In this document: positions 1-8,218 of the stretch, piece by piece | Numbering within the stretch: the first letter of the stretch is position 1 | How the letters are laid out: every line of letters starts with the position of its first letter | Assembly (NCBI GenBank): GCA_018664975.1 | Contig: JABIXH010000044.1 | Coordinates: forward strand, 1 to 32,598 | Direction of reading: 5' to 3' | Length of the DNA stretch: 32,598 nucleotides | From: Nitrospina sp. | Lineage (GTDB): Bacteria > Nitrospinota > Nitrospinia > Nitrospinales > VA-1 | Notes under the pieces: model-generated | Told to the model about the DNA's origin: nothing | Seen by the model: only the letters and a program-made list of their open reading frames with translations | The model's database searches: none | Made by a program: the position numbers and the translations under genes

Positions 1-4
1 CCAA

Positions 5-2275
5 ATGGTGAAAAAAGCCCACATTTTTTTTGCGACTCTAATTGGCTTGGCTTTGCTTTTACCAGTCTCCCTTTTGTTTGCCCAGGAAGGTGAAAATATC
101 CAGTCTTTGAAGGTGGTGGGAAACAAGCGGATTGATGGATCGACCATTCGATATTACATTAAATCCCAACCCGGCACAGTGCTTTCCAAAAGACAGATCC
201 GTGAAGACATTGAACAAATCTATAGCCTTGGACAATTTAAGGATATCCGTGTAGAAACGCAGGAGACCCTCGAAGGTCTGGAGCTTGCATTTTATGTCAA
301 AGAAATTTCGTCTGTTGGGGATGTTGAAATCTTAGGGAATGAAAAGCTTGACTCCAATGATATACGGGAAAAAATAGGGCTCAAACGAGGGGCGGCTTTC
401 AATGACCACCTGATTCAGGAGAGTCATGAAGAAATTCTTAAGCTTTATCGTGAAAAGGGCTACTTCTTTGCCAAGGCGAATATAGAAACCCAGCCGAATG
501 AGGATAACCTGGTTAATATTGCGATCAGGATCACGGAGGGGGAAAAGGTAAGAATTGAAAAGATCCGTTTTTCTGGAAACAAAGCCTTCCCGGATAAAGA
601 ACTCCGCGAACAAATGGAAACTCAGGAGGTGACCTGGTACTCCTTCATTGACGAGTCGGGGGTCTACCAAAAAGATATTTTGAAGTTGGATATGTTCCGG
701 ATAGAAGGTTATTACCACGATCACGGTTACCTGCGGGTCAAGGTGCTGGAGCCTCGTATAGATATAAACCAAAGGGCGAGAGAAGTTCATATTACCATCC
801 CGATTGAAGAGGGACCGCAGTTTCGAGTAAAAAGCCTGGATATAAAAGGAGATGAAACAGTTTCCCCGGATGAAATTCAAAAAAGTATTCAGACCAAAGT
901 TGGTGAAACTTATAATGTTTCCCAACTTCGTCAGGATATTTTAACGATTACAGATTTATATGGACAAAAAGGTTTTGCTTATGCTGATGCGAATCCCATT
1001 TCAAAATTAAATGATGAAGATCGCACTGTCGAACTGTCGGTCGAAGTTGATAAAGGAAAAAAAGTCTATGTTGGTAATATTGAATTTTTAGGGAATATCA
1101 AAACCAAGGACAATGTCATTCGTAGGGAATTTCGTCTGAAGGAAGGCGAGCTTTTCGATGGCTCGAAACTGAAACGAAGTAAACAACGTATCAACAACCT
1201 CAATTACTTTGAAGATGTTAAAATTGATACCCATAGAGGTCAAGACCCCGACCTGATTGATATTCTTACAACGGTGACAGAAAGACCCACCGGATCTTTT
1301 ACCGTAGGTATAGGTTTTAGTTCCGTTGAAAATTTTGTTTTCTCCACCTCAATAACCCAGGATAACCTTTTTGGAAATGGGCAGAGATTGGGCCTGGATG
1401 CAAAGCTATCTTCCATCCGCACAGACTTTGATATTAACTTTACCGAACCGAGGCTCCTTGATTCCGAAATATCATTAGGAGTCAGTGCCTTTAATGAGGA
1501 TCAAGATTTTCTTAGCTTCGATTCCCAATCAACCGGTGGTAGTTTTACCCTGGGTAAAAACATTACGGAGTATGAATCCATAAACGTAGGTTATCGGTTT
1601 GCAAATGTAGAAGTTTCAGGGGTGGCGGATGCGGATGTAACAGAGTTCTTTAAAAATGAGACTCGAGTGACCAGCAGGGTATCGCCAACCTTTATTCATG
1701 ATTCCAGGGATAACTATTTAAATCCTTCCACAGGGTGGAGGCATGTGATAGGATTTGAGTTCGCAGGCTTGGGAGGTAGTAAATTCACTAAATCTGTTTA
1801 TGAGGTGACGTACTATCGTCCTCTGGTGGGAAAACTTGTGGCGGCGGCTCATGCCCGTATCAATTACGCCGAAGGGTATGGGGGAGAAGAGGTCCCTAAT
1901 TTTGAAAGATATTTCATGGGAGGGTCGACTTCTTTGCGGGGTTTTACCATTGAAGATGTTGGGCCAAAAAACCTGGATGGCGATCCGATAGGGGGTAGTC
2001 AATCCCTTCTCCTGAATTTGGAAGTGCAGTATCCTTTTACCAAGTCTTTCCGTGGTTTTATGTTTTATGATCGCGGAAATGTTTATGGAAACGGGGCAAC
2101 CATTACCGACACTGATACAAGTTTTAATTTAGGGAAAATGAGACATAGTATTGGTGCCGGGATTCGTTTTATTAGCCCCTTTGGCCCGCTGGGTTTTGCT
2201 TATGGGATCAAGCTGGATAAAAAATCTGGCGAAGAAGCGGCAGAATTTCATTTCTCGGCAGGAAGTGCTTTTTAA
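5..2275 (+). CDS. bamA: Outer membrane protein assembly factor BamA
   Basis: BamA (Omp85 family) is the core of the BAM complex, which folds beta-barrel proteins into the outer membrane. The 756-residue protein starts with a signal peptide (Lys-rich start, hydrophobic run to about residue 25, cleavage near AQEG). Five POTRA repeats follow (about 28-97, 98-178, 179-268, 269-350, 351-432), each with the small beta-alpha-alpha-beta pattern and a GNK/GNE-type turn. The rest is a 16-strand barrel. The loop-6 signature SLRGF is at 643-647 with the key Arg at 645, and the chain ends in Phe, as outer membrane barrels do. Length is normal. The frame is open to the window's left edge, but the signal peptide fixes this ATG. 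skp follows after 28 bases, the usual order. Identification is firm. Confidence 0.97.
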   Translation: MVKKAHIFFATLIGLALLLPVSLLFAQEGENIQSLKVVGNKRIDGSTIRYYIKSQPGTVLSKRQIREDIEQIYSLGQFKDIRVETQETLEGLELAFYVKEISSVGDVEILGNEKLDSNDIREKIGLKRGAAFNDHLIQESHEEILKLYREKGYFFAKANIETQPNEDNLVNIAIRITEGEKVRIEKIRFSGNKAFPDKELREQMETQEVTWYSFIDESGVYQKDILKLDMFRIEGYYHDHGYLRVKVLEPRIDINQRAREVHITIPIEEGPQFRVKSLDIKGDETVSPDEIQKSIQTKVGETYNVSQLRQDILTITDLYGQKGFAYADANPISKLNDEDRTVELSVEVDKGKKVYVGNIEFLGNIKTKDNVIRREFRLKEGELFDGSKLKRSKQRINNLNYFEDVKIDTHRGQDPDLIDILTTVTERPTGSFTVGIGFSSVENFVFSTSITQDNLFGNGQRLGLDAKLSSIRTDFDINFTEPRLLDSEISLGVSAFNEDQDFLSFDSQSTGGSFTLGKNITEYESINVGYRFANVEVSGVADADVTEFFKNETRVTSRVSPTFIHDSRDNYLNPSTGWRHVIGFEFAGLGGSKFTKSVYEVTYYRPLVGKLVAAAHARINYAEGYGGEEVPNFERYFMGGSTSLRGFTIEDVGPKNLDGDPIGGSQSLLLNLEVQYPFTKSFRGFMFYDRGNVYGNGATITDTDTSFNLGKMRHSIGAGIRFISPFGPLGFAYGIKLDKKSGEEAAEFHFSAGSAF

Positions 2276-2303
2276 AATTTAAATTTTCAAAAGGAACAGG
2301 TTT

Positions 2304-2846
2304 ATGCGTTTAACAATTTTTCGAAGGTTCAGGACAATAGGGTATCACCTTGTTTTTGTTGTTTTCCTATGTGGACCTTTAACAGTTTCGTCATTTGCTG
2401 CGGAAAGCCGAATAGGATTTGTAGATATTCAAAAAGCCGTTTCCAGTACCAAAGAATGGAAATCAAGTTTTATTAAGTTTAAAGCAGATTTCACAAAAGA
2501 AAAAAAGAGGATAAAGATCAGGGAACAGAAGGTCAAAAAAATGCTGGGAGACCTGAGTAAACAAAGCTTTGTGCTTGATCCCGAACTGAAAAGGAAAAAG
2601 GAAGAAAAGTTAAGAAAAGAAAAAATAGACTTTGAGAGATATGTTCAAGATCAAAACACGGAGTTTGGGAAAAAAGAAAAGGAAATGACCCAAAAAATTC
2701 TGCGTAAAATGATGGATGTGATAAAAAAAATTGGCCAGGAAAAAAAATACACAATGATCCTGGAGCAGAAGGTCGTTCTCTATCATGATAGGGGTAACGA
2801 TTTGACCAAAACGGCGACCCTCACCTATGACAGGATTAATAAATAG
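2304..2846 (+). CDS. skp: OmpH/Skp family periplasmic chaperone
   Basis: Skp/OmpH is a trimeric 'jellyfish' chaperone that carries unfolded outer membrane proteins across the periplasm to BamA. The 180-residue product has a signal peptide (basic start, hydrophobic 14-30, cleavage near FAAES), then the family's opening strand RIGFVDIQKAV. A long Lys/Glu-rich, strongly charged region at about 55-150 should form the coiled-coil arms. Near the C-terminus the chain returns to a hydrophobic strand (YTMILEQKVVLYH). An AAGGAAC ribosome site lies about 8 bases before the ATG. Its place right after bamA is the conserved arrangement. In many genomes lpxD comes next; here fabZ does. Confidence 0.9.
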   Translation: MRLTIFRRFRTIGYHLVFVVFLCGPLTVSSFAAESRIGFVDIQKAVSSTKEWKSSFIKFKADFTKEKKRIKIREQKVKKMLGDLSKQSFVLDPELKRKKEEKLRKEKIDFERYVQDQNTEFGKKEKEMTQKILRKMMDVIKKIGQEKKYTMILEQKVVLYHDRGNDLTKTATLTYDRINK

Positions 2847-2955
2847 TTCCTGTATTAAGGTATAATTTTTAAGGCCTGTTGGACCCCACACTTAGACTCG
2901 CTGAAATTTCCAGAAATACTTTGCAGTCCTCCAACCCCGATAATAGGTTCCCACT

Positions 2956-3387
2956 ATGATGGATATAAATGAAATTAAAAAAATCATTCCACACAGGTAT
3001 CCTTTTCTGCTAGTCGATAAAATTATTGAATGTGATATGGACTCAAGAATTGTCGGTATCAAAAATGTGACAGCTAATGAACCTTTTTTCCAGGGGCATT
3101 TTCCGGATTTTCCTGTGATGCCAGGGGTTCTTATTATCGAGGCTCTTGCCCAGGTCGCCTGTATTTTAGGAATAAAAATATTGAACCGGGAAGGTGAGTC
3201 CGCAGTCTTTTTTACTGGAATTGATGGGGCCAAGTTCAGGAAGCCGGTTATCCCGGGGGATCAATTGCGTCTTGAGTTAACTAAGATAAAGCAAAGAGGA
3301 ACCCTTTTCCGGTTTGAGGGAAAAGCGTATGTCGAGGATGCTTTGGCAACCGAATGTACTATTCAGGCAATGCTTGGTAAGGACTGA
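2956..3387 (+). CDS. fabZ: 3-hydroxyacyl-ACP dehydratase FabZ
   Basis: FabZ removes water from (3R)-hydroxyacyl-ACP in type II fatty acid synthesis, competing with LpxA for hydroxyacyl-ACP. The 143-residue hot-dog protein has the typical opening IPHRYPFLLVD. The catalytic His48 sits in GHFPDFPVMPG and the catalytic Glu62 in the central helix IIEALAQ. Two ATGs are adjacent (2956 and 2959) and no strong ribosome site decides between them. It is followed by lpxA, the standard partner. The 109-base gap before it has a perfect TATAAT at 2861-2866 but no matching -35 box, so separate transcription is unproven. Confidence 0.96.
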   Translation: MMDINEIKKIIPHRYPFLLVDKIIECDMDSRIVGIKNVTANEPFFQGHFPDFPVMPGVLIIEALAQVACILGIKILNREGESAVFFTGIDGAKFRKPVIPGDQLRLELTKIKQRGTLFRFEGKAYVEDALATECTIQAMLGKD

Positions 3388-3405
3388 TTTTTTTGTCGGT
3401 GGCAA

Positions 3406-3433
3406 TTGAAATTTTTTATATCCCACATATTTT
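3406..3433 (+). promoter_or_regulatory. Weak sigma70-type promoter candidate before lpxA
   Basis: TTGAAA at 3406-3411 and TATTTT at 3428-3433 are separated by 16 bases in the 82-base fabZ-lpxA gap. The -35 matches five of six consensus positions and the -10 only four. The surrounding sequence is AT-rich, so a chance match is quite possible. It could supply lpxA and the overlapping oxidoreductase gene. Confidence 0.28.
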
Positions 3434-3469
3434 CTGACCTTAACTGCCTATTAAAATTTGGTTTTTCCC

Positions 3470-4240
3470 GTGACTATTCATACTAGCTCAATCATACATC
3501 CAGATGCTGATTTGGCTCCGGGAGTGAAGGTCGGCCCTTTTACTACGATTGGCCCCAATGTTAAGATTGGCGAGGGAACAATTATTGGGCCGAATGTATT
3601 GATTGAAGCGGGTACAGTTATCGGGAAAGACTGTGGAATTTTCCATGGTGCCTCGCTGGGCGGAGAGCCGCAGATTTTTAATTTTAAAAATGTTCCTGCT
3701 ACGGTAGAAATTGGCGATGGAACTGTGATACGCGAGTATGTCACCATACATAGATCGGGTAATGAAAATGGAGTGACCCGTGTAGGTAAAGGTTGCCTGC
3801 TCATGGCTTATTCTCACTTGGGACATGACTGTGAAATTGGCGATCAGGTGGTAATAGTAAATAGTACAAGTTTGGCAGGTCATGTTATTGTAGAAGACAA
3901 GGTATTTATATCAGCTTTGGTGGGTGTCCACCAGTTTGTCCGAATAGGTAAGTATGCAATGGTTGCGGGACTGGCGGGAGTGAATCAGGATGTCTTGCCT
4001 TTTTCTACAGTGGAAGGAAATCGAGCCCGACTTCTAAGTGCAAATGCGGTTGGGCTCAAGCGGGCGAACTTTAAACCAGATGTCAGGGCGGCGATAAAAA
4101 AAGCATTGAAATTTTTTGCTCAACCAGAACTGAACACGAAGCAGGCACTTGAAAAGATTGAAGCTGAAATTGAAATGTTTGACGAAATTCGATACCTTAT
4201 TAACTTTGTAAAAAACTCTTCTAGAGGAGTGACCAAGTAG
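3470..4240 (+). CDS. lpxA: Acyl-ACP:UDP-N-acetylglucosamine O-acyltransferase LpxA
   Basis: LpxA performs the first step of lipid A synthesis, moving a 3-hydroxyacyl chain from ACP to the 3-position of UDP-GlcNAc. The protein is a left-handed beta-helix of hexapeptide repeats (VGPFTTIG, IGEGTIIG and so on) with a helical C-terminal domain. Active-site residues are present: H116 and H119 in SHLGHDC (E. coli H122/H125), the LAGHV histidine, and HQF. By my alignment the E. coli G173 position is Gly, which favours a C14-type chain. I place the start at the GTG at 3470, giving MTIHTSSIIHPDADL, which fits the family; a TTG at 3458 would add four residues. The stop overlaps the next start by one base (TAGTG). 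Confidence 0.95.
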   Translation: MTIHTSSIIHPDADLAPGVKVGPFTTIGPNVKIGEGTIIGPNVLIEAGTVIGKDCGIFHGASLGGEPQIFNFKNVPATVEIGDGTVIREYVTIHRSGNENGVTRVGKGCLLMAYSHLGHDCEIGDQVVIVNSTSLAGHVIVEDKVFISALVGVHQFVRIGKYAMVAGLAGVNQDVLPFSTVEGNRARLLSANAVGLKRANFKPDVRAAIKKALKFFAQPELNTKQALEKIEAEIEMFDEIRYLINFVKNSSRGVTK

Positions 4241-5205
4241 TGCGAAAGGTGAGAGCGGGTGTTGTAGGAATCGGAAGAATGGGTGAATATCATGTCGGTG
4301 TTCTGTCGGAAATGCAGGATGTGGACGTTGCCGGGGTGGTGGATGTTGACCCCAAACGCCGGGAGGCTATTCAAAATACCTTTGGGGCCACCGCCTATGC
4401 GGACTGCAAGGACCTTATAGGAAAGGTTGATCTTGCGGTAGTCGCGGTTCCTACAAATATGCATTATCCCATCGCCAAGCAATTGCTCAATAATGGTATT
4501 CATGTTTTATTGGAAAAGCCCTGTGCCAACGACCTCAATCATGCACGCGAACTTTTTAAATTGGCTCAGGACAAGGGATTGACCCTTCATATTGGTCATA
4601 TAGAGCGTTTTAATGGGGCCGTGCAGGAGCTTCACAAAATTGTTGAGACTCCAATTTTTGTAGAATGTAAACGCATGGGTCCCTTCACAGAGAGGATCAA
4701 AGATGATGGTGTGGTGTTGGACATCATGATCCATGACATAGATATCATTCTAAACCTGATTAAATCCAAGGTGACCACAACTCATGTTCTTGGAGCTTCA
4801 GTTTTCTCTGAAAAAGATGATCTTGTGAGTGCCCAACTCGAATTTGAAAATGGATGTATTGCAAATATTGTTGCCAGCCGAGCATCGCAGAATAAAATCC
4901 GAACCTTGTCGGTAACCCAGAAAGATTCTTTTGTGGTTTTGGATTATACCGATCAGGAAATTTATGTTCACCGCAAATCATCTTCCGAGCATCAAATGAG
5001 TAAGGGTTCTCTCCGTTATAAACAAGAATCGTTGGTCGAGCGTATTTTTGTCCACAAAGATAATCCCCTCAAGTTGGAACTCCAGCATTTCATTGATTGC
5101 GCTAAAAACGGTAGCCCTCGAAATGTTGCAGTGAATGATGAGCTGTATTCACTGGAAATTGCCTTGGATATTCTTGATCAGTTTAATAATAAAAGAAACA
5201 AGTAA
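4240..5205 (+). CDS. Gfo/Idh/MocA-family oxidoreductase in the lipid A cluster (GnnA-like?)
   Basis: This is an NAD(P)-dependent dehydrogenase of the Gfo/Idh/MocA family, 321 residues. The Rossmann motif GIGRMG (10-15) is at the N-terminus, the family's EKP motif is at 92-94 with Lys93, and a conserved HD pair (IHDID) sits in the C-terminal sheet domain. It starts with GTG overlapping the lpxA stop, with GAGGAG 10 bases upstream, so it is translationally coupled to lpxA. In Acidithiobacillus and Leptospira a protein of this family, GnnA, oxidises UDP-GlcNAc so that aminotransferase GnnB can make the 3-amino sugar that LpxA acylates. No gnnB is present here. Similar genes without gnnB occur in this spot in other genomes, so the substrate is an inference. 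Confidence 0.85.
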   Translation: MRKVRAGVVGIGRMGEYHVGVLSEMQDVDVAGVVDVDPKRREAIQNTFGATAYADCKDLIGKVDLAVVAVPTNMHYPIAKQLLNNGIHVLLEKPCANDLNHARELFKLAQDKGLTLHIGHIERFNGAVQELHKIVETPIFVECKRMGPFTERIKDDGVVLDIMIHDIDIILNLIKSKVTTTHVLGASVFSEKDDLVSAQLEFENGCIANIVASRASQNKIRTLSVTQKDSFVVLDYTDQEIYVHRKSSSEHQMSKGSLRYKQESLVERIFVHKDNPLKLELQHFIDCAKNGSPRNVAVNDELYSLEIALDILDQFNNKRNK

Positions 5206-5298
5206 GCGCTCAGTACAGAGATCTCTTCATCTGTTGTAATTCTGCTATTGTTTAGCAAGATTGACACACCTTCATTGAATCCTCTTTAGCTCAATATC

Positions 5299-6111
5299 AT
5301 GCGTACCAACCTTGATAGGATAGGCCTTATTGCTGGAGCCGGAGAAGTCCCTATTTATTTTGCGCGAAAAGCCAGCCAGCATGGAATAAAACTTGTCAGC
5401 ATTGGCTTCTCAGAAGAAATCCAAAAAGCTTTGGCACCGTTTTCAGAAAAGAGCTATTCGATTGGCGTGGGTCAACCGGGTAAAATTTTTGAGACACTAC
5501 ACCAGAACAATGTGAAGGATTTATTGATTTTAGGTAAGGTTGATAAAAGCGTTGTTTTTAAATTGCAAAAATTTGATTTCAAAGCTCTACAGTTTTTAAA
5601 AAACATTGTGACGCATGAAGACAAGGTTTTACTGTTAGGTGTGATTGATGAGGTTGAAAAGGAAGGTTTCAGGGTTTTAAGTCAAAAGGAAGTTTTATCA
5701 GATATTTTTCCGCAAAAAGGAAACCTGAGTCGCCGAGTGCCCACAAAGCAGGAGTTGGAAGATATTGAGTTTGGTTTGCCGATCGCCCGAAAACTGGCAG
5801 ATATGGAAATTGGTCAGACTCTGATAGTTAAAAATAAAACAGTGGTCGCAGTTGAAGCTCTTGAAGGAACAGACCGAGCAATTCAAAGAGGTTGTGAACT
5901 GGCCCAGGGAAAATGTGTGGTGATAAAGGTCAGTAGAACCAATCAGGACTATCGTTACGACAGCCCTGGCATTGGACCACAAACTATCCGAATGCTGGCC
6001 GAAGGTAAGGCGGGAGTTCTGGCACTGGAAGCAGAGCGGGTCATGGTGGTGGAACAAAACTTGGTTCTCGATCTGGCTAATGAGGCAAAAATTGCAGTTG
6101 TCAGTGTTTAG
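5299..6111 (+). CDS. lpxI: UDP-2,3-diacylglucosamine pyrophosphatase LpxI
   Basis: LpxI (DUF1009) hydrolyses UDP-2,3-diacylglucosamine to lipid X and UMP, replacing LpxH in many non-gammaproteobacteria. The 270-residue protein opens with the family's IGLIAGAGEVPIYFAR and carries the C-terminal signature DYRYDSPGIGPQTI, in which Asp221 lies in the region of the catalytic Asp. The middle has the typical ILGKVDKS segment. The gene stands between the oxidoreductase gene and lpxB, whose product uses lipid X. A 93-base gap precedes it. It holds a perfect TTGACA (5261-5266) without a matching -10. Confidence 0.95.
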   Translation: MRTNLDRIGLIAGAGEVPIYFARKASQHGIKLVSIGFSEEIQKALAPFSEKSYSIGVGQPGKIFETLHQNNVKDLLILGKVDKSVVFKLQKFDFKALQFLKNIVTHEDKVLLLGVIDEVEKEGFRVLSQKEVLSDIFPQKGNLSRRVPTKQELEDIEFGLPIARKLADMEIGQTLIVKNKTVVAVEALEGTDRAIQRGCELAQGKCVVIKVSRTNQDYRYDSPGIGPQTIRMLAEGKAGVLALEAERVMVVEQNLVLDLANEAKIAVVSV

Positions 6112-6153
6112 CTACTGGACTACGCCCGGTGGCAATGAACAACAGTAGTTTTT
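6109..6153 (+). terminator. Weak terminator-like hairpin between lpxI and lpxB
   Basis: CTACTG at 6112-6117 pairs with CAGTAG at 6143-6148, extendable to about 8 pairs with one G-T, and is followed by a run of five T at 6149-6153. The 25-base loop holds a small GCC/GGC stem. The spacing is looser than in a classic terminator, so partial read-through into lpxB is likely. Directly after it, TTTTTGC and GCAAAAA form 7-base arms around TG, a possible operator-like dyad. Confidence 0.33.
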
Positions 6154-6222
6154 GCTGGCAAAAAATTACTCGGCTTAACGAATCATTTCCCAATTGCCTC
6201 CACGGCTTGTGGTTAGAACACG

Positions 6223-7395
6223 ATGAATGATAAACATCCCCACTTTTTAATTGTAGCTGGCGAGGCATCTGGAGACCTGCATGGTTCGAGCCTGGTGTCG
6301 GCGCTAAAAATTCTGCAACCGCACGCTCGCTTCTCGGGGATGGGTGGGGCAAGAATGCGGGAAGCGGGTGTTGAAACGCTATTTGGTATTGAGCGTATGG
6401 GCACGGTCGGGGTAATAGAGGTATTGGGAGAATTCGACCACTATTACAAGGTCTATCGGTCATTGATGAAAGAAATCGCCTCGCGTAAATATGACGCGGT
6501 GATTCTCATTGACTATCCCACATTAAATCTTCGGCTGGCAAAACAGGGGCGACGTTTTGATTGTCCGGTATTTTTTTTCATCAGCCCGCAGATTTGGGCG
6601 TGGAGAAAAGGTCGGATCAAAGAGATTCGGGAATCAGTAAGTAAGATGTTTGTCATTCTTCCGTTTGAGGAAAAGCTGTATTTGGATGCCGGGGTTGATG
6701 CAGAATTTCTGGGGCATCCATTTATAGATATGGTTCATCCTACCAGGTCGCGTGAAGAGAGCCGGGAGAAATATTTCCAAAACCCGGAAGTCAAGATTGT
6801 AGGGCTTTTGCCTGGGAGCAGGATGAATGAAGTCAACTCACTTTTAGAGGTGATGGTTCAGGCGGCCGAAAAAATAAGAAGTGAACTGGGCTCCTGCCAG
6901 TTTCTTCTTCCAATCGCTGACTCCATTGATCCAGAAATAATTCGCGAGCGTTTAGGCACCAATCCACTTGGTATCCAATTGATACAAGGAGAAACCTACG
7001 ATGTAATGAATAGTTGTGACACGTTGATCATTGCATCCGGTTCTGCCACTTTAGAAGCCGGTATTTTGGGATGTCCCATGGTAATCGTTTACAAGTTAAA
7101 TCCTTTGACATACTGGTTGGCGCGTCTGTTGGTAAAAATTCCATTGGTAGGGCTGGTTAATATAGTCGCTGAGGAAGAAGTGGCGACCGAATTAATACAG
7201 GGTAAAGTGACAGCAAAAAATATCTCTGAAGAAGTTCTGGCTTTATTGCGTGCTCCGGAAAAGGAACAGGCCGTTCGTAAGCGCCTTCTTAAAATTCGGG
7301 ATTCGCTGGGAGAACCAGGAGTTATGAAGGTTGTCGCAAAGCGTATTGCAGATTATATGGATGAATTGAGTTCAAATGAAAAGACTTCTGTTTAA
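6223..7395 (+). CDS. lpxB: Lipid-A-disaccharide synthase LpxB
   Basis: LpxB (glycosyltransferase family 19) joins lipid X to UDP-2,3-diacylglucosamine to make the lipid A disaccharide at the inner membrane. The 390-residue protein has the N-terminal GEASGDLHG motif (13-21), SPQIWAWRKGRI, the GHPFIDMV segment, LLPGSRMNEV in the C-terminal Rossmann half, and the nucleotide-site signature SGSATLEAG. Length fits the family. Its last 20 bases overlap the next gene, so the two are co-translated. The 111-base gap before it contains the weak hairpin listed above. Confidence 0.97.
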   Translation: MNDKHPHFLIVAGEASGDLHGSSLVSALKILQPHARFSGMGGARMREAGVETLFGIERMGTVGVIEVLGEFDHYYKVYRSLMKEIASRKYDAVILIDYPTLNLRLAKQGRRFDCPVFFFISPQIWAWRKGRIKEIRESVSKMFVILPFEEKLYLDAGVDAEFLGHPFIDMVHPTRSREESREKYFQNPEVKIVGLLPGSRMNEVNSLLEVMVQAAEKIRSELGSCQFLLPIADSIDPEIIRERLGTNPLGIQLIQGETYDVMNSCDTLIIASGSATLEAGILGCPMVIVYKLNPLTYWLARLLVKIPLVGLVNIVAEEEVATELIQGKVTAKNISEEVLALLRAPEKEQAVRKRLLKIRDSLGEPGVMKVVAKRIADYMDELSSNEKTSV

Positions 7396-8020
7396 TTATG
7401 TAGTCCCATACTTTCTTTTTGGGCTGATCTACCTTTGGTGCATGACCCTGCGCTCAAAAAATCTGAATGAGGACCAGGAAAAGCATTTTAAAAACCTTGC
7501 TGGACCTTATATCCTTACCTTGTGGCATGGAAGAATTTTTTACCTGTTTTATTACCTTCGCCGGCACCCGGATTATTTCCTGTTGATCAGCCCGAGTGAA
7601 GACGGTGATCTTTTAGCCCGGCTGGCAAAGTTGATGGGTTATTCTGTGATACGGGGGTCCACTTATAAAAAAGCTGTTTCCGCATCCCGGTCCCTGATAA
7701 AAGTTTTACGCCGAAACCAAAGAATCATTATCATAGCCGATGGTTCACGTGGACCCCGGTGTGTAGCACAGCCGGGGTCGATTCAACTGGCTGGAATAAC
7801 CGGAGCGCCAGTTTTTCCCATGACTTTCGGAGCTAAAAATAAAATGGTCCTAAATAGCTGGGACCGATTTGTTATCCCTCTTCCTTTTACCCGTTGCAAT
7901 CTCAATTTTTCATCTCCTATATCTCTCCCACCCAAATCCTCGGATCAAAAGATAGAGGAGAAGCGAATGGAGCTGGAAAATGCCCTAAATCGAATAAATA
8001 AAGCTAGCGATGAAGATTGA
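7376..8020 (+). CDS. DUF374 / lysophospholipid acyltransferase-like protein
   Basis: A 214-residue member of the DUF374 (LPLAT-like) family, often encoded next to lpxB or lpxK in bacteria with LPS. An N-terminal hydrophobic segment (about 8-24) should anchor it to the inner membrane. The acyltransferase HX4D box is replaced by WHGRIFYL, as in this family, and the phosphate-site-like motif DGSRGPR is at about 122-128. The start ATG lies inside lpxB with a 20-base overlap. A role in acylating lipid A or a related glycolipid fits the neighbours, but the family's substrate is not settled. It is the last gene of the lipid A run. Confidence 0.85.
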   Translation: MKRLLFNYVVPYFLFGLIYLWCMTLRSKNLNEDQEKHFKNLAGPYILTLWHGRIFYLFYYLRRHPDYFLLISPSEDGDLLARLAKLMGYSVIRGSTYKKAVSASRSLIKVLRRNQRIIIIADGSRGPRCVAQPGSIQLAGITGAPVFPMTFGAKNKMVLNSWDRFVIPLPFTRCNLNFSSPISLPPKSSDQKIEEKRMELENALNRINKASDED

Positions 8021-8055
8021 AAAACGCTTTAAAATTAGTCATTTCCAGCTCCTAT

Positions 8056-8074
8056 ATGCCCTAATTTGGGGCAT
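8056..8074 (+). terminator. Hairpin at the end of the lipid A gene run
   Basis: ATGCCCT (8056-8062) pairs with GGGGCAT (8068-8074) around the loop AATTT, 7 pairs with one G-T. No T-run follows, so it is not a textbook intrinsic terminator. It sits 36 bases after the acyltransferase stop and just before the glnB promoter, where a boundary would be expected. Confidence 0.35.
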
Positions 8075-8084
8075 GTAAGCTCGT

Positions 8085-8113
8085 TTGAAATTGCCCATTG
8101 GGTGTGGTATAGT
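8085..8113 (+). promoter_or_regulatory. Sigma70-type promoter for the glnB leader
   Basis: TTGAAA (8085-8090), a 17-base spacer, and TATAGT (8108-8113) preceded by TG plus one base, an extended -10. Both boxes match consensus at five of six positions with ideal spacing, the best promoter I find in the window. Transcription would start near 8120, giving a leader of about 215 bases before glnB. Confidence 0.6.
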
Positions 8114-8188
8114 TCGCCGACATCATAAACCCCTTTTATTCTATAAGATTATTGGCGGAGCCTGCCAAACAAGTTTGGAAATACTTAT

Positions 8189-8204
8189 TGGCATGAATAT
8201 TGAA
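8189..8204 (+). promoter_or_regulatory. Possible sigma54 (RpoN) -24/-12 site upstream of glnB
   Basis: TGGCATGAATATTGAA matches the sigma54 consensus TGGCACG-N4-TTGCW at 10 of the 12 defined positions, with the correct 10 bases between the GG and the -12 dinucleotide. The weak point is GA instead of the nearly invariant GC at -12. RpoN control of glnB is common, which makes it worth listing. The -12 mismatch keeps confidence low. Confidence 0.25.
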
Positions 8205-8218
8205 ATAACATGAAGTAA

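Noticed and set aside
332-925. 197-codon minus-strand open frame inside bamA
   Set aside because: It lies wholly within a certain gene, with no motif or ribosome site; it is a reading-frame shadow.
2861-2866. Perfect TATAAT before fabZ as a promoter
   Set aside because: No -35-like element lies at 16-18 bases and there is no extended -10.
5261-5289. TTGACA before lpxI as a promoter
   Set aside because: The sequence 17 bases on is CTTTAG, a poor -10, and the start would fall almost at the ATG.
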